Shown here: positions 22,501 through 34,550 of the stretch, one piece after another
Numbering within the stretch: position 1 is the first letter of the stretch
Layout: every line of letters begins with the position of its first letter
Source: Russula earlei
Lineage: Eukaryota; Basidiomycota; Agaricomycetes; Russulales; Russulaceae
Assembly: GCA_025769875.1 (NCBI GenBank)
Contig: JAGFNK010000016.1
Coordinates: forward strand, 186,001-250,000
Length of the DNA stretch: 64,000 bases
Reading direction: 5' to 3'
Made by a program: the position numbers and the translations under genes
The notes under the pieces: generated by a model
The model's input: only the letters and a program-made list of their open reading frames with translations
What the model was told of the DNA's origin: nothing
Database searches by the model: none

Positions 22501-22885
22501 GGTTTTTTCACAAGGCCGTCACCTTCTCCCATTCACGCGCAATAATCTCTCATCAGGTTCAATTCGAGCTTTTCTCTGCTTTGGTTCCTGGGCCCATTGC
22601 AGTCTCCTTGTGTTTGATGATGTGTTGGCTGCAGTGTCGTCGAAAAAGAACATTTTGCTTGATTAGTTATACTATGTACTTCTTTTATTTTACTAGCTAG
22701 TGATACATATGTGAAACCCGCGGTTTTTTCTTACATACCGCGGTTATTATAGAACCCATACCAGTAACGGTGAACCCAAGCGATGTACGGTGAAACCGTA
22801 CCCTTTATCTGTAAGGGTATGGTGTTCACGGGTACGGGTAGGGGTTCAGGAAAATTTACCTGGGGGTTACCCGTTTCACACCTTA
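19579..22885 (+). mobile_element. hAT transposon, 3,307 bp, nearly complete
   Basis: The TIRs are TAAGGTGTGA and TCACACCTTA and the flanks show a perfect 8-bp duplication ATTGTAAC (19571-19578 and 22886-22893). The empty site with one ATTGTAAC is visible in the opposite arm of foldback 1 near 17245. Terminal regions are rich in GGGTACGGG words. It carries a transposase gene broken by two stop codons. A second copy occupies 1-974. Confidence 0.95.
19739..22666 (+). pseudogene. hAT transposase with two in-frame stops
   Basis: From the N-terminus: a Ser/Lys-rich region; a BED-type region with KDDKSSTANLKHHAIRCFGE (~20510-20570); the catalytic domain with FATDCWTSTNHR (~20970) and LAINADNGSANDTQTKAL (~21160); an acidic Asp/Glu run coded by GATGAG-type repeats (21360-21430); TRWNSTYYML (~21720); and the C-terminal dimerisation region LDYLSIPATSTAVERVFSQG (~22460). 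Short introns separate exons near 20310-20365, 20710-20762, 21545-21605 and 21875-21925. TGA at 20886-20888 and TAG at 21117-21119 interrupt it; otherwise it looks well preserved. Confidence 0.88.
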
Positions 22886-23013
22886 ATTGTAACAAAATAT
22901 AAAATGAATATTCACAAATTGTTTGCTACAAATTTGTATCAAAATGATAAATTTTGTTTTTCAAAATGTTACAGTTTTGTCATTCACATAAGTTGATTTC
23001 CCAACCAGTGCTA

Positions 23014-25158
23014 GGTTGTGCTTGGCAGCTAGGGTGAGGATTGTGCATAGGGACATGAGTTTTGCAACAGGTGTGAAAGTTTTGTTGAAGTTGATGCCTT
23101 TGATTTGGGTGAATCCCTGTGCAACTAGGTGAGCTTTGTATTTTAGTATTGCTCTGTCTGGTCCCCTGTTTATTTTGAAGACACATTTGCTGCCAACTAC
23201 CTTTCAGTTTTGTGGCTGTGGGATGATTTTGAACACATCCATGGACTCAAATGCATGACACTCATTGTCACAAGCCATTTCCCATTCCACTGCATCAGGG
23301 CAGGACATGGCTTCTGTGTATGTTTTTGGGTCAGTGGTCACATCAATGTGTGCCACATTTCCTCATTTGGTACATTTCTTACATTGCATGTACAATGTGA
23401 TGGAATACTGAGGGTTGTTGTCATGTATTGGTGCATAAGTGGTGTGCCTTGGTCATTCAGAGGTGGGCTGGACAGGTACATTGCCCACTTCATGAGGTGT
23501 AGGTTGAATTGTGTGTATTGCTGGCTGGACAGGTAGAGTGATGTTGACTGTGATTTGCAGTTCAGTGTGTGATGGTGATTCCATCCCTGCCATCTGTTCC
23601 ATACCTTCTGCCCTCTCGACCTCACTATCCATCACTTCTGCCTGCTCACTATCACTATCTGCATTGGATTTGAGGACTGTCTGCTCAACATGCAGCACTG
23701 CTGGGCCCCCTTCATCAAACACAACATTGCATGATTCTATGATGTGGTGAGTGGGCTGGTGGATGAGTTTGTAGGCTTTTCTGGGGATCTTATCCCAGGA
23801 GTGTGCACACCAGTGACCTTGCATCTAACTTGGTGCATTTATCCTCCAGGATGTGGATGAACATGCACATGCTGAAGACACAAAGTCATGAGAGGTCAGG
23901 TTTATTCCTGCTCTAGGCTTCCTTGGGCATCATATTGTTGAGTGCATGTGTAGGTGTGATGTTGTGGATGTGCACTGCATATTCAAGGGCATGGAGCCAG
24001 AAGGACTCAGGCAGTGCAGCGTCCATGAGCATTGCCCAGACTTTGTCCAGGAGTGTCTGGTTCATACATTCCATGATGCCATTATGTTGAGATGTGTCTG
24101 GGGTGGTGAGTTCCAGCTTGATTCCTTTCTTGGTTAGGAACTTCTGAGACTCTTTCCCAGTGTATTCTGTCAGACTTTCAGCCGCTGGCCAGTTTTGACT
24201 TCAGCATGTGCTATGAATGCCTTGAGGTGCACAAGTGTGTCAGATTTGAATTTAAGTCTGCCAACAAACACTTTCCTTGACTTGTCATCCACAAAGGTGA
24301 TGAAGTACTCATAACCCTGGGGTGTTCTAGTGGGCATCTTCCAACAGATGTTGGAGAAGATGTGGCCTAACATGACATCAGCATGTGTTTCTGTCACCTT
24401 CAAGATTTTGAGGTGCATTTGCCTTCCCTTCAAGCATGGCTCACAAAAACTGGTGGTGAGTCACTTTCCAGTAATCACCATCCCTTTCTTCAGCATCCAG
24501 GTTATGGTGTCAGTGTTCAAGTGGCCAAGATGTGGTGCCAAACATGTAGGGAGGCCTTGGATGTTTTGAGGTGTGTAGTCAGGGCAACTGCATATGGCTT
24601 GTCACCTTCTGCAGGGAAGTGGTCCAGCATCGTGATGCATGCAGACTCAGACTTGGGGGAGGATATGGCCATGATATATAGTGTACTGTGTAGGGACCCT
24701 TCACATATTAGCTGGGTTCTGTTCATATATGCCACATGTTTGACTCTGAAATTGCACTTCTGCACTGCATTGAGCCAGATGGGAAACTGATAAGAGATTT
24801 CCATGTAAGTCTGGGATGTGCAGGACATCATGGAACATAACATTGTTCCATGCACTGTTTGTGTGCATTCAGACTTGTACTTGGCCAACTCCAATTGCAG
24901 GAATAGAACTATTATCTCCAAGCATGACTTGAGTTGGATTTGGGAGAGTGGTATATTGGTTGAACCATCCATGGTGGGAGGTCATTATGCATGATGCCCC
25001 AGAGTCAATGAGCCAACTGTTAGTGAGTTGCCTGTTCAAAGCTCATCCTGGGTCTTTAATGTGCAGGTGATGGTCAGGTCAGGGTCATCCCCAACTGCAT
25101 GGTATAATCTAATAACATAGTCAGGATCTGGGATGTTGGCAATCATGGTGCTGGTGAG
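23014..25158 (-). pseudogene. Copia C protease, integrase and RT N-terminus
   Basis: Right to left: the protease motif NSWLIDSGASCIMTSHH (~25010); GAG-pre-integrase region with HLGHLNTDTITW (~24510) and CEPCLKGRQMHL (~24430); the integrase core with FITFVDDKSRKVFVGRLKFK (~24270); a hydrophilic linker (23824-23460, many Glu/Asp); and the start of RT with EWEMACDNECHAFESMDVFK and LVAQGFTQIKGINFNKTF (~23100). Several stops and frameshifts interrupt it. It joins the RT half at 17120 once foldback 1 is removed. Confidence 0.87.
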
Positions 25159-25693
25159 CATCAGGAAAAACCAGTCCGGTCCGTAGACACCGCTTAATTC
25201 TGTAGACACCATAGACACCATAGCACAACAACATACTATGTAGTGCTCTATAGCATCATAGTAAGTCTATATTGCTCAATGTAGTTCCAGTAGTTTATGA
25301 CTATATTTATGTAGGCACAGTAGATGAAACCAAGTCTACATATCACTATGTAGGATGACTGAAATTATGGTTGTCTATGGAGATGATCAGTTTACTACAT
25401 TGCACTATGGAGACAATCAGTTTATTACATTGCCCTATGGAGACAATTGTTCATTACATTGCTCTATGGAGACTATTGGTTATTATAATTATATTGCACT
25501 ATCGAGCCTTACTGATGGTGGCCATGCTACATTGCATATTGTCCTCTCCTCTCCTCCCCAACCCACTCTCCCCTTTCCCATCCTCCCCCTCTCCTTCTCC
25601 CCTGATGACACTGTTTTTCTTTCTTGCCTCTCCTCTCCTATGGGAGGCGGCCACGTACACCAGTCGGTTGAAGTGGGGGTAAAAGGGTTTCTT

Positions 25694-25836
<143 letters not shown>

Positions 25837-25839
25837 ATT

Positions 25840-27750
25840 TCCTTCCTTTCTTGCCTTCGTCCTAGAGACGAAGGCTGATTTTATGTACATTGGGACTGGA
25901 GCTAGACTAAATGGTATCCTAGAATGAGGGTAGCTAAAGAGAGGTAAATGTATTCTGAGATAAATGGGTATGGACGCAGTGTGATCGCGGCATTGAGGCA
26001 ACAGGTGTAATGAAGGTAGGTTTTGGAAGGGTATAGTAAAGGGGGTTGTAGCAATGAGTGGGCAGTAGTTGGCATGGCCAAAATGCCATGAAGGGGTGGT
26101 TGGCCAGGTCTCGAGCATTGGGGACTTTCTCTGATGAGGCAGTGGCGGGCATGCGGGCGAGTGTGCATGCGCATGGGGGTGAGCGTGGGGGTATGCGTAC
26201 AGGTGCGTGTGGGTGGTAGCGATGTCGGAGGCAGAGGAGCAAGTGTGTGCATCGGAGGCGAGAGGCAGAGGGCATGGTGTGCTTGCATGTGTGACGTGGT
26301 GGAGAGAGGGAGTTGTGGGGCGTGCATGTCGGGCGTTCGGCTGTTGACTTGTTGACTTGTCTCTTGCGGTGGGTGTGGGTGACGCTTGGTCAGCATTGGC
26401 CAGTCCGCCGTGATCCACGGCCAAGCCCACAACTCACCTTACAGTGCAAAGGAGAGGAGAGGGGAGAGAGCACATGGGGAACATGCAAGTGAGAGTGGTC
26501 ACGGGTGAAAAATGCTGCTTGCTTGTCTATGTGACTATGCAATGGGATGTTGACATATGTGATGGCAAGGCACAAGGTAAAAAAGGCCAACATGTGCAAC
26601 TTGTCGACTTCAAACCTTTTTTGATGACGGCCTCTTCGTTTTTACTAATCATGTTCATTTTCTTTTGCCATCATTCTTCCCCTCTTTACCCTCTCCTGCC
26701 CACTCTTCCTTCCCCATGGTCCCAGTTCAAGACTCCCAAGCTGCCAGTTTCATCAAGTTTTCACCCGCTATTACCCAAGTCATTCGAGTTTTCGAGTTTT
26801 CCCATGCCATGTTGTTTCCACGGGTGCGTTTTTTATTTTGTTTTCACGCACTCTCTCATCCTCTCCTTCCTACTGAACAGCCTCTTGTTGGCCTACAAGC
26901 TGCCTTCTCACTCCCTTCTTCTGTGTCACTGCAGTGGTGATGATGGGGACGACAACGACATATGAGAGGACTTGTATTTAAGTGAAAGAAAAAAAAGACG
27001 CACACAAACAACTTAACTAAAATTGCGCATGGGGGAAAACACGTGTGGCTTGAAGGTAAAGTATGCTTGAACCGAAAGCGAGCTCCCGCATGCAGGAAAT
27101 GGTATTTCAGGGGATGGGCACATCACAGAAAACAAAAGTGCGACCCTCTCCCTAGGTCTCGCCCATGTGCGTTTCGGGTTTCCTTTTACTTGCGCAATCT
27201 CACTGTCACAGTGACAAGTACAACCATGCTCAGTGTCTTCAATGAGTGTCTTACGCATTCTGTGCATTACCCTTTCCCCCCCTTTTTTTCGCTTTTTGTT
27301 TTTTTGTCACTCCCCTCTGCTTTCCTTTGCACAGGCTTCACATGGCTTCAAAACATTGAACACACGTTCACGTCTTGACTCACCTGTACCCTGGTGCCGT
27401 CTTCTGCATTGTCCTTGATGCCTCCTCTTACCACGACAAAGCCACCAACACCACTGTCCAAGTCCAAGAAACGAGAGAAGGTGGCCCTCGCTCCCGGGCA
27501 CAGGCCGATGAACAGTGAACAGGTGCGTTCTTCCTTTTCGTTTTTGTGCACTCTCTCATACTCTCCAGCCTTTCGCCAAGTGCTCGGGGGGAGAAATGGA
27601 CATATGGAGCGACGACGAGATGCCACTTAGAACGCATATGCAAATGATGATGACGGCTACAGGCGCAGTCCCAAGAAGTGCTGTGCGTGAGAGCCGGAAC
27701 AGCGCCGCAGAGGCGAGTATCTGACTGTAGTTCAAAAAATATTAGTTAGC
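25840..27750. other. Interior of the 2.9-kb insertion, origin unknown
   Basis: Contains pyrimidine-rich intron-like stretches alternating with short open blocks (for example KKREKVALAPGHRP near 27465-27510). It resembles captured host gene pieces, but I do not recognise the source. A GTGTG-rich stretch lies at 26130-26340. Confidence 0.35.
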
Positions 27751-28098
27751 GTTGATATGTGAAATATATATTGTTTCCTGACATTTGTGTGAATTTAAGT
27801 GCCTGAGTTGTTTATCATAACAATGTTGCAATTGGTAGAACATAAGCATGTGGTTGGCTACATAGGTATGGTTGATGATGGGAAGAAATGTATATTTATG
27901 TTGTTGATATAACATTGTATGATTTATGTAGCATTGGTAGAAGAAATGTAGTCAATGGTGCTCTATATAACCCTGGTGGCGGCTATATAGAGTTTGGTGG
28001 TTGCTATGTAGGCATGAAACCTCAATGGTTGTAAAGTTGCTACAGACGCTATGGTAGCTATATAGCGCTACATAGCATTTTCATTTTTTCCTGATGAG

Positions 28099-28989
28099 TG
28101 TCAGTGATGTGGACATTGGTGATCCAGGTGCACTAGCATCAGTGGCTGCAACTTTTGCCTTCTCAGTGGGTTTCCTGTGGAGTTTCCAGCACTCTGTTAC
28201 TTTGTGCCCCTTGTGCTTGCAATGGGTGCACCTTTTGTTATTTTTCTCACTTTGGTTGTTTTTATTTTTCTCCTTTTTACCCACCTTGGCAAAGTAGGCT
28301 GCTGCAGTGGTACCAGTCATGCTGATTTGGTGTTGTTTGTTTGCCAGGATTTGGCTGATAACATAGTTGGTACTGAGCTTGTCAGAGGGCAAGGAATACA
28401 GTATGGTTTTATGAGTTTCCAATGTTTCCAGGAGTGCAATGATGATCATCCATGTGAGAAGTTTTTCAGGTATCAGGTATCTGAGTGTTTTGAGCATGCA
28501 CATGAGCTGCATTTTATGCTCAAGCTGGGGAGCCATTGCTTTGGTGTCTGAGAGGGTGGTCAGGTATAGGTCTGACAGCAAGTGGGCAACTTGCTGGTCG
28601 CCGTGCCCTTTGAACCAAATTGAAAACTTTTTCCAGCACTCTGCGGAACCTTTTACACCAAGTATTGTTTTGAGAGTGTGCCCTCATACAGACATAAAGA
28701 TTTGGGCACATGCTTCGTGGTCCCTTGCTGTCCAGCTGGCAGTGGTGTTGGGTTTGACATTTGCATCTGATTTCTTTTCAGTTCCGTTTACAATGTTTAA
28801 CAGATCTGTTGCTTTGAATATTGCCTCCATTACTCCCTTCCAGTCAGCATATTCATCTGCACCATCTTGAAGGATCAGCACATCATGATGTTGGAGTTTG
28901 GTTTGGCCCATTTTTCCTGCAGCTCCACCTGTGGGAGAGCTCTTTCCTTTCAAGGATGAAAGCACTGGGAGTGATACTGAGGAACTCAT
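28099..28989 (-). pseudogene. Copia C gag
   Basis: It starts at the ATG at 28989 (MSSSVSLPVLSSLKG), ~70 bp inside the 5' LTR, with GADEYADWKGVMEAIF typical of Copia gag. The frame shifts near 28690-28580. The C-terminal half contains a CCHC zinc knuckle CTHCKHKGHKVTEC (~28220) followed by a basic tail. Gag packages the element RNA. It is interrupted after TSLTL by the 2.9-kb insertion. Confidence 0.87.
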
Positions 28990-29061
28990 GTTACATGGTT
29001 ACAAAATCCCAACTGTATATGGAAGTGTTTTAGCTTTCAGAGACAGTCAGGTCTCATAATC

Positions 29062-29249
29062 TGTTGGACAAAGGCTCAGTTTTGTATATGAAAGACTGGT
29101 GTTAGGTTAGTAGGCTAACCTGTTGGACAAAGGCTATGTACATAATGAGTATATGTAAATGATAAAGGAGTGTGCTACTGACCTCAGTCTGAAAGACTGA
29201 AGGAAAAAGGAATGTCCGTTTCTCTGCCACGGTGGCTGCGTTTCCAACA
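29062..29249 (-). repeat. 5' LTR of Copia C
   Basis: 188 bp with the same termini TGTTGGA/TCCAACA as the 3' LTR; a ~45-bp internal deletion explains the length difference. The two LTRs show several substitutions (for example GATGAAGG against GACAAAGG), so the insertion is not recent. Confidence 0.92.
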
Positions 29250-29254
29250 CTGCC

Positions 29255-29648
29255 ACTGGCAGTGCGGCCAGCAATGCTAATGGAAAATTTGAAAGCTAGT
29301 GAGTGCTTGTCACCGCTCGGCTCAAGATGGCCCGTGAGCCGAGCCTGAGTCATAACTGAGCTGATGCAAGGCAAGCTGTCGTTTTGACCGCTAACCACAC
29401 CCCAACCCTCCGACAAAGCCCTCTACAAGGTTGCTGCAACAAAATACCGGAGGTAGGTTCTTGCAAGCTGTGCCATAGGCACGTAGTAGCGGCTTGTTCA
29501 TAAGATACAGTAACAGTCTACAGACCCATGCTCAACCAACTGTGTGGTGCAACTTTGCAGTGATTCACACTTAAAAATGCAGCTAGAATTTGTGGGGCTC
29601 AAATGTCAACATATGTATGACGATAGTGATGCTCGTAATGATGATGGA
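29255..29648. other. FOX2 3' flank
   Basis: About 390 bp between the Copia C duplication and the FOX2 stop. No gene. It should hold the FOX2 3' UTR and polyadenylation region; no clear signal was singled out. Confidence 0.4.
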
Positions 29649-32600
29649 CTACAGCTTTGCTTTGACTTCTTGCTTCCCAGGATTGGTAAGAGTGACAGCA
29701 GCGGCGTTTATGACTGTCGTCTTGCGCTCCTTAACTTTGGTTTCTGTAGGAAGAGAGCGATTAGCACGCCGTTTTGCTGCAATCCTTCCCGGAGAGCTTA
29801 CCAAAGATAACTTTATCTCCTTCCTTCCACATCTCAGTGACCAGTGTCTCGCCAGGATACACGACGTTGGCAAATCTATGTCACAAGATAGCACTGAGTC
29901 AAGGATTTCGAGAGTGCATATAAGCAACGCACCGGACTTTGATGTCTTTGAACGGGCCGAACGTCTTGACAACATGTTTTCCAGAAATGCCCATGAAACA
30001 GAGGCCTTGGTGACATTCGTTCAACATACCCTTTCTCTCGGTTTAAGGCGTCACCTACCATGCAATATAGGGCGGTCAAAACCACCAGCAGCAGCGAAAC
30101 TTGGAAGTATCTAGGAATTTCGTTTTGTGTAAGCCCGCGTGCATAGTCAATTTCACACACGTGTAACGGGTTCGCATCGCCACTCAAGCTGGAAATAATA
30201 TCAGATGTGAGGACGGTAGGTGACGTGAATGTGCGTGGAATGGCACGCACCGGTAAAGCGCGGCTTGCGAATGTAACGTTTCTTCCTCGATGATAGCGTC
30301 AGGCTTTCGGTTCGGCGGCGTGTTGACTGCGGATGCAGCTCCACGATCTGTACAACGGCAATCGTCTCAGCACCTCCGTTTCATAGAACATATCTGACCT
30401 CTGCCGTTGCGTTTGCCACCAAAGCCACCGGAGCCACGAATGACCACGGTACTCTGATTCTCAAAGATTACCTCCCCAGTACGCTTATCCGAAGTATGCA
30501 CAATTGAGGTTACGGATGTCGCTTTGCCCTTGTCAAGGACCTCATATAGCCTATGGGTTACAACACGTCAACTGACGTGTGACAGAAAAACCGCAGGGGT
30601 ACGCACCTCACTTTGTTGACGAGTACCCCACTGGTAGGAATGGGAGCCTTGATAGATAAGTAATGTTCTCCGTGAAGAAGTTTCGCCTGATGCCATGGAA
30701 GATCACATGAGTGCAACCACTTGAATAGACATACGGAAACGCATACTGGGTTGAAGTTTGGTAACCAATCAAGCGGAAAGCCAGCACTTGACGAGAATTG
30801 AGGGCACACGCCAAACGTAGGGAGTGCGCCGAAATTCTCGTCCCCTTCGTATACCCACTCCAACTCCTTCTCTGTCGCACCGATGCCCATGTTGTAAATG
30901 ATGACGTCGCGCTCGTCATACGAGAACTCCAGAGGGTCAGGGATAAGCCGTTTGGCTTCTTTCACGAGTTCCGGGTCTTTCGGGTCAAGGTAACGTTCCT
31001 CTTCAGACTTAATTCCACTTTCTGTTTCGTCAACTCGATTGGTGAAATTATCCACAAGCTGGTAACTGAGGTCAACGCAAGGGACATTTACGTGATTTAT
31101 GACCCACCCGCTCCATGCCATCCTGAGTACTTGCCGGATTGGTCGTACGCCGATCATCTGAAAGAGCGTGAGACGTGGAGGATGCTCAGAAAAGAGACTG
31201 ACCGAAATTTGTGATAGTTTCCCACTTCGCAATAATGTCCTCCGGAGTCAACTGTTTGTTGACCGGGAAACCATAGCCACCTGCTTGCTGCCAGCGAGTT
31301 TGAGCTGCCCACCCGCCCGAGATTTCAAACAAAGAGCCAGTTGTCTCTTCATTATCTGAAGAAAAGGTCAGACGTGCGTGCCGAAATTTTGGAAAAACCA
31401 ACCTTTGCTAACAAGGTAGCCAGCAACAGGTGCGATATAGTCGGGCTGTAAAGTGATCAACTTGTGTCCGACCCGAGGCCCATGGATATCTGACCTTGAA
31501 GGCGTCCACCATTTCTTGCGGCCTGGGGGATTAATGAGGGATTTACTCGATTACGGATGGGTCAACATACCAAATGGTCTGCGTCATTGCTGTGCCAGCC
31601 GACGGCGCAATAACATTGACGAGAATATTGTGCTTCTTTCCTTCGATAGCGATGGCTCGAGTGAACCCGATTATTGCAGCTTTGGCCGTCGAGTAGTTTG
31701 CCTGGCCGAAATTGCCATCTGAGGAACTCTGCTCAGAAAAAAAGATGATGATATCCAAGCAGAAACATACAAACTCCAACACCGGAGGTCGTGGTCAAAA
31801 TACGGCCATACTTCTGTCGTTGAAAGAGTGGCCATACGGATTTAGCACACTGGAAATAGAATGAACATCTCTGCTGCGATCGGTGAATAGATCAGTTACC
31901 TTATAGGTGCCCCTGCGAAGGCTTCAGCGGACTGTTCAACAAATGGAAGGAGGACATACTTCAGATGAACTGCGATAACTTGGTCCCATTCTTTCTCACT
32001 CATTGCCGTGAATGACTTGTCACGTAGTATACCCGCGTTCGCAATAAGCACGTGAACGGCACCGAATCGATCCAAGGCAGCTTTCACTATCTGATCTCCG
32101 TCCTCTGCAGAGCACACCACAGATATTGCGGAACCACCGGCTTTAGAAAACTCTGAGTGTTGCTGCCGAAATAAAACCACCGGCTGAGTGACCTTACCCT
32201 TGACAATCTCATCGACTACCGTATGAGCACCCTTCTCATTCACATCGTTGACAACGACATTAGCACCAAGTCGCCCAAACATCAAGGCATAGGAACGGCC
32301 GAGCCCTGCGCCAGCACCGGTAATGATGACAGTCTGACCATCAAAACGAACCTCAGGCGAAGCTTGTTTGCTTGGGGGGAGAGACTTTGATCGTTCTAGT
32401 CTTTCCACGATATTCATGTCTTGCAGGCTCTGTGGACTACATAGTCCATGAAAATTCTAATCACCGCTGGAGAGCACCCTCACTCACTATTCTGGATTTG
32501 CGAAATCTGTGAGCTCTTTCCAGCGCAGTTTCACCTGCGTGAAGGACAACCGTCAAGGAAATGCAGATAAAGTGGAAGAGGTACACTCACAGCCGAAGGG

Positions 32601-33701
32601 GTAAAGCTGCCATCGGTCTTGAACACCACACCTCGGCTGCGTTCCCAGCGAATTTCGGAGACATAACCGGCTCCGAGAACAAACAACCTTCCATTAACAT
32701 CGGGGCCGTCGGGATGGGTGAGAGCGGCAACCAAGGGCGCAACGTATTCAGGCTGCAGGGATTGGTGAGGCATATGTGACTGGATATCTGAGAGAGAGAA
32801 CATACGCCAAAGTGTTGCAACATCTCTGGCGGCATAATAGTGGCTGTCATGGCAGAGGCAGCTATCTAGACGCAACATAAAAGGGACTGGCGCCTGGGAA
32901 CACGCAGCACGTACGCACGGGGGCGATAGCATTGACCCTGATGTTATACTTGGCGCCTTCCAGCGCCAGTGTTCTGGTAAAGGTAACAAGACCCATCTTT
33001 GCCGCGCTGTAATTGGCCTGACCAAAGTTACCTTACGAGGCGTATGAAATCAGGAATGCTTGAGGATTACTGAACCGACAGGAGCATCTTACCAAATAGG
33101 CCAGCGGCGCTAGATGTGTTGACAATCCGACCAAATCTCTGCTTGCGGAAGATTGGCCAGACGGCGTGGGTGCAGGAGTATGCGCCCTTGAGGTGGACAT
33201 CTTGGACTTGATCCCATTCGTTGTCGGACATATTCTTGAAACTAACACATGATCAGACCCTACGGAAGCTTCCCTGATATGACGAGGGTAGCGACGGACC
33301 CTTTGTCTCGCAAGATTCCTGCGTTGTTGATGAGAATGGTGACGCCCCCAAAGTTGTCCAGCGCTGTCTTGATCACTGCCTCTCCGTCCGTCGCGGAAGA
33401 GGTGTTCACAACGGCTCTTCCGACGCCGCCTACGTTATTTCCGGAAGACGGTCAATGGGTGAAACAAAAGCGGTATGGGATGGTGATCACCTGCGTTGAT
33501 CTCATCGACGACCTTCTGCGCAGCTTCTCTGTTAAAATCATTCACTACGACACTTGCGCCGCGCGACCCGTAGAGCAATGAGTACCTGGGAGCGAGACGG
33601 CATTAGACGAAGGGATTGCGTCGAGAGAAAACTCACGCTCTGCCGAGACCGCCACCAGCACCGGTGACGACGACTACGTGTGCTTTGAAAGAAAGGGCCA
33701 T
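29649..33701 (-). CDS. FOX2: Peroxisomal multifunctional beta-oxidation enzyme (MFE-2)
   Basis: It performs steps two and three of peroxisomal fatty-acid beta-oxidation: hydration of enoyl-CoA, then oxidation of the (3R)-hydroxyacyl-CoA. My model has 26 exons and 905 aa (yeast Fox2 is ~900): 29649-29743, 29802-29875, 29933-30005, 30059-30110, 30161-30188, 30251-30347, 30399-30550, 30607-30686, 30747-31058, 31108-31157, 31203-31355, 31403-31445, 31495-31522, 31571-31718, 31771-31849, 31900-31912, 31960-32140, 32198-32436, 32488-32534, 32591-32752, 32806-32865, 32919-33031, 33093-33241, 33300-33429, 33491-33585, 33637-33701. Two short-chain dehydrogenase domains (aa ~5-260, TGAGGGLG and YSAAK; ~300-540, TGAGAGLG and YSTAK) precede a hydratase-2 domain (~600-905) with catalytic [11 protein letters not shown] and [11 protein letters not shown]. 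It ends in AKL, a PTS1 signal. Start: first ATG before the Rossmann fold. Confidence 0.95.
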
Positions 33702-34550
33702 GAAGGAGAGAACCGGGAGCGAACAGACTTTGTATCCTACGTGGACGGTGGCATGTGATTAGGCCGGCATGTGCACGTGAGCGACAAAGTTAAAAATCAG
33801 GTGATGTAATAAATAATTTTGCCGAGGCGATGGTGATGCGCTCAGCGCGGATGTATATACATCAATGTTGGCGAGTATGCATACATCCTCAATGCTCTGT
33901 AGATGTACCCCAAAGGTAAGGAAAGGAATATAAAAGGAAGAAAAACATTGCAAGGAGGATATTGGAAGAACAGAAACAATGGGAAGACTACAAATAATAG
34001 AACAGGAAGTGTAAGGTGGATCGACAAAGCAAAACACACGGAAAGTACGTGTTTAGATCGGTGGGACGCATAGATAGTCATCTAAGTTTGTCGCGGGTAT
34101 GGCTGGCAGTGCGTTTCAGGGATAAGAGAGGGGAAAGGTCCGGAAAGCAAGTCAAAGCTGTAAGGACAAAGACAACCCACTCGCGAACCAGAAAGCAAGA
34201 ACGCACAAGCGGTGGCGGGCGCAATAAAGCGTTACAGCAGGGTGACATACGGATGCAAGACAGCCATGCAGTGAAGATCCAATGGCGATGAGAGCGAGGG
34301 TCACATGATGGGGGAAGAGGTGGTTGCATGGGATGGATGATATGATTTGTGTGGATTGGAACGTATTTGCACAGGGGTTCTGAATTGCAACAAAAGACTT
34401 GAAAACTTGACAAGGCGAGAAAAGTGAAACAGCGACGGGGAAAGGCTTCGAACAGTGAGCCTGGGCCTAATAATGAAAATGCATGCGAGATTTGAGATAT
34501 GCTAAGGGTGCGACGTTGAAAGCACTTTGAACAGCCGGACAGACGTGAAA
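33702..34550. other. Intergenic region between FOX2 and cyclin B
   Basis: 850 bp holding the FOX2 promoter side and the cyclin B 3' side. No coding signal. No specific regulator site was identified with confidence. Confidence 0.4.

Larger units (their letters stand above)
17124..23010. mobile_element. Foldback element 1: ~1-kb inverted arms, CACTG ends, 3-bp duplication
   Basis: The outer ends are CACTGGTTGGGAAATCAACT and its reverse complement, flanked by CTA on both sides (17121-17123 and 23011-23013). The left arm 17124-~18137 matches the reverse complement of the right arm, which starts at ~18298 and is split by two later insertions (18806-19211 and 19579-22885). Without them the element is about 2.16 kb: two ~1-kb arms around a ~160-bp loop. 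Ends in CACTR with a 3-bp duplication fit a non-autonomous CACTA/CMC element. The arms hold two 190-bp tandem units and an AGCTC-rich block. No protein is encoded. It interrupts the Copia C RT; removal restores the frame HNLEVHQMDV. Confidence 0.9.
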
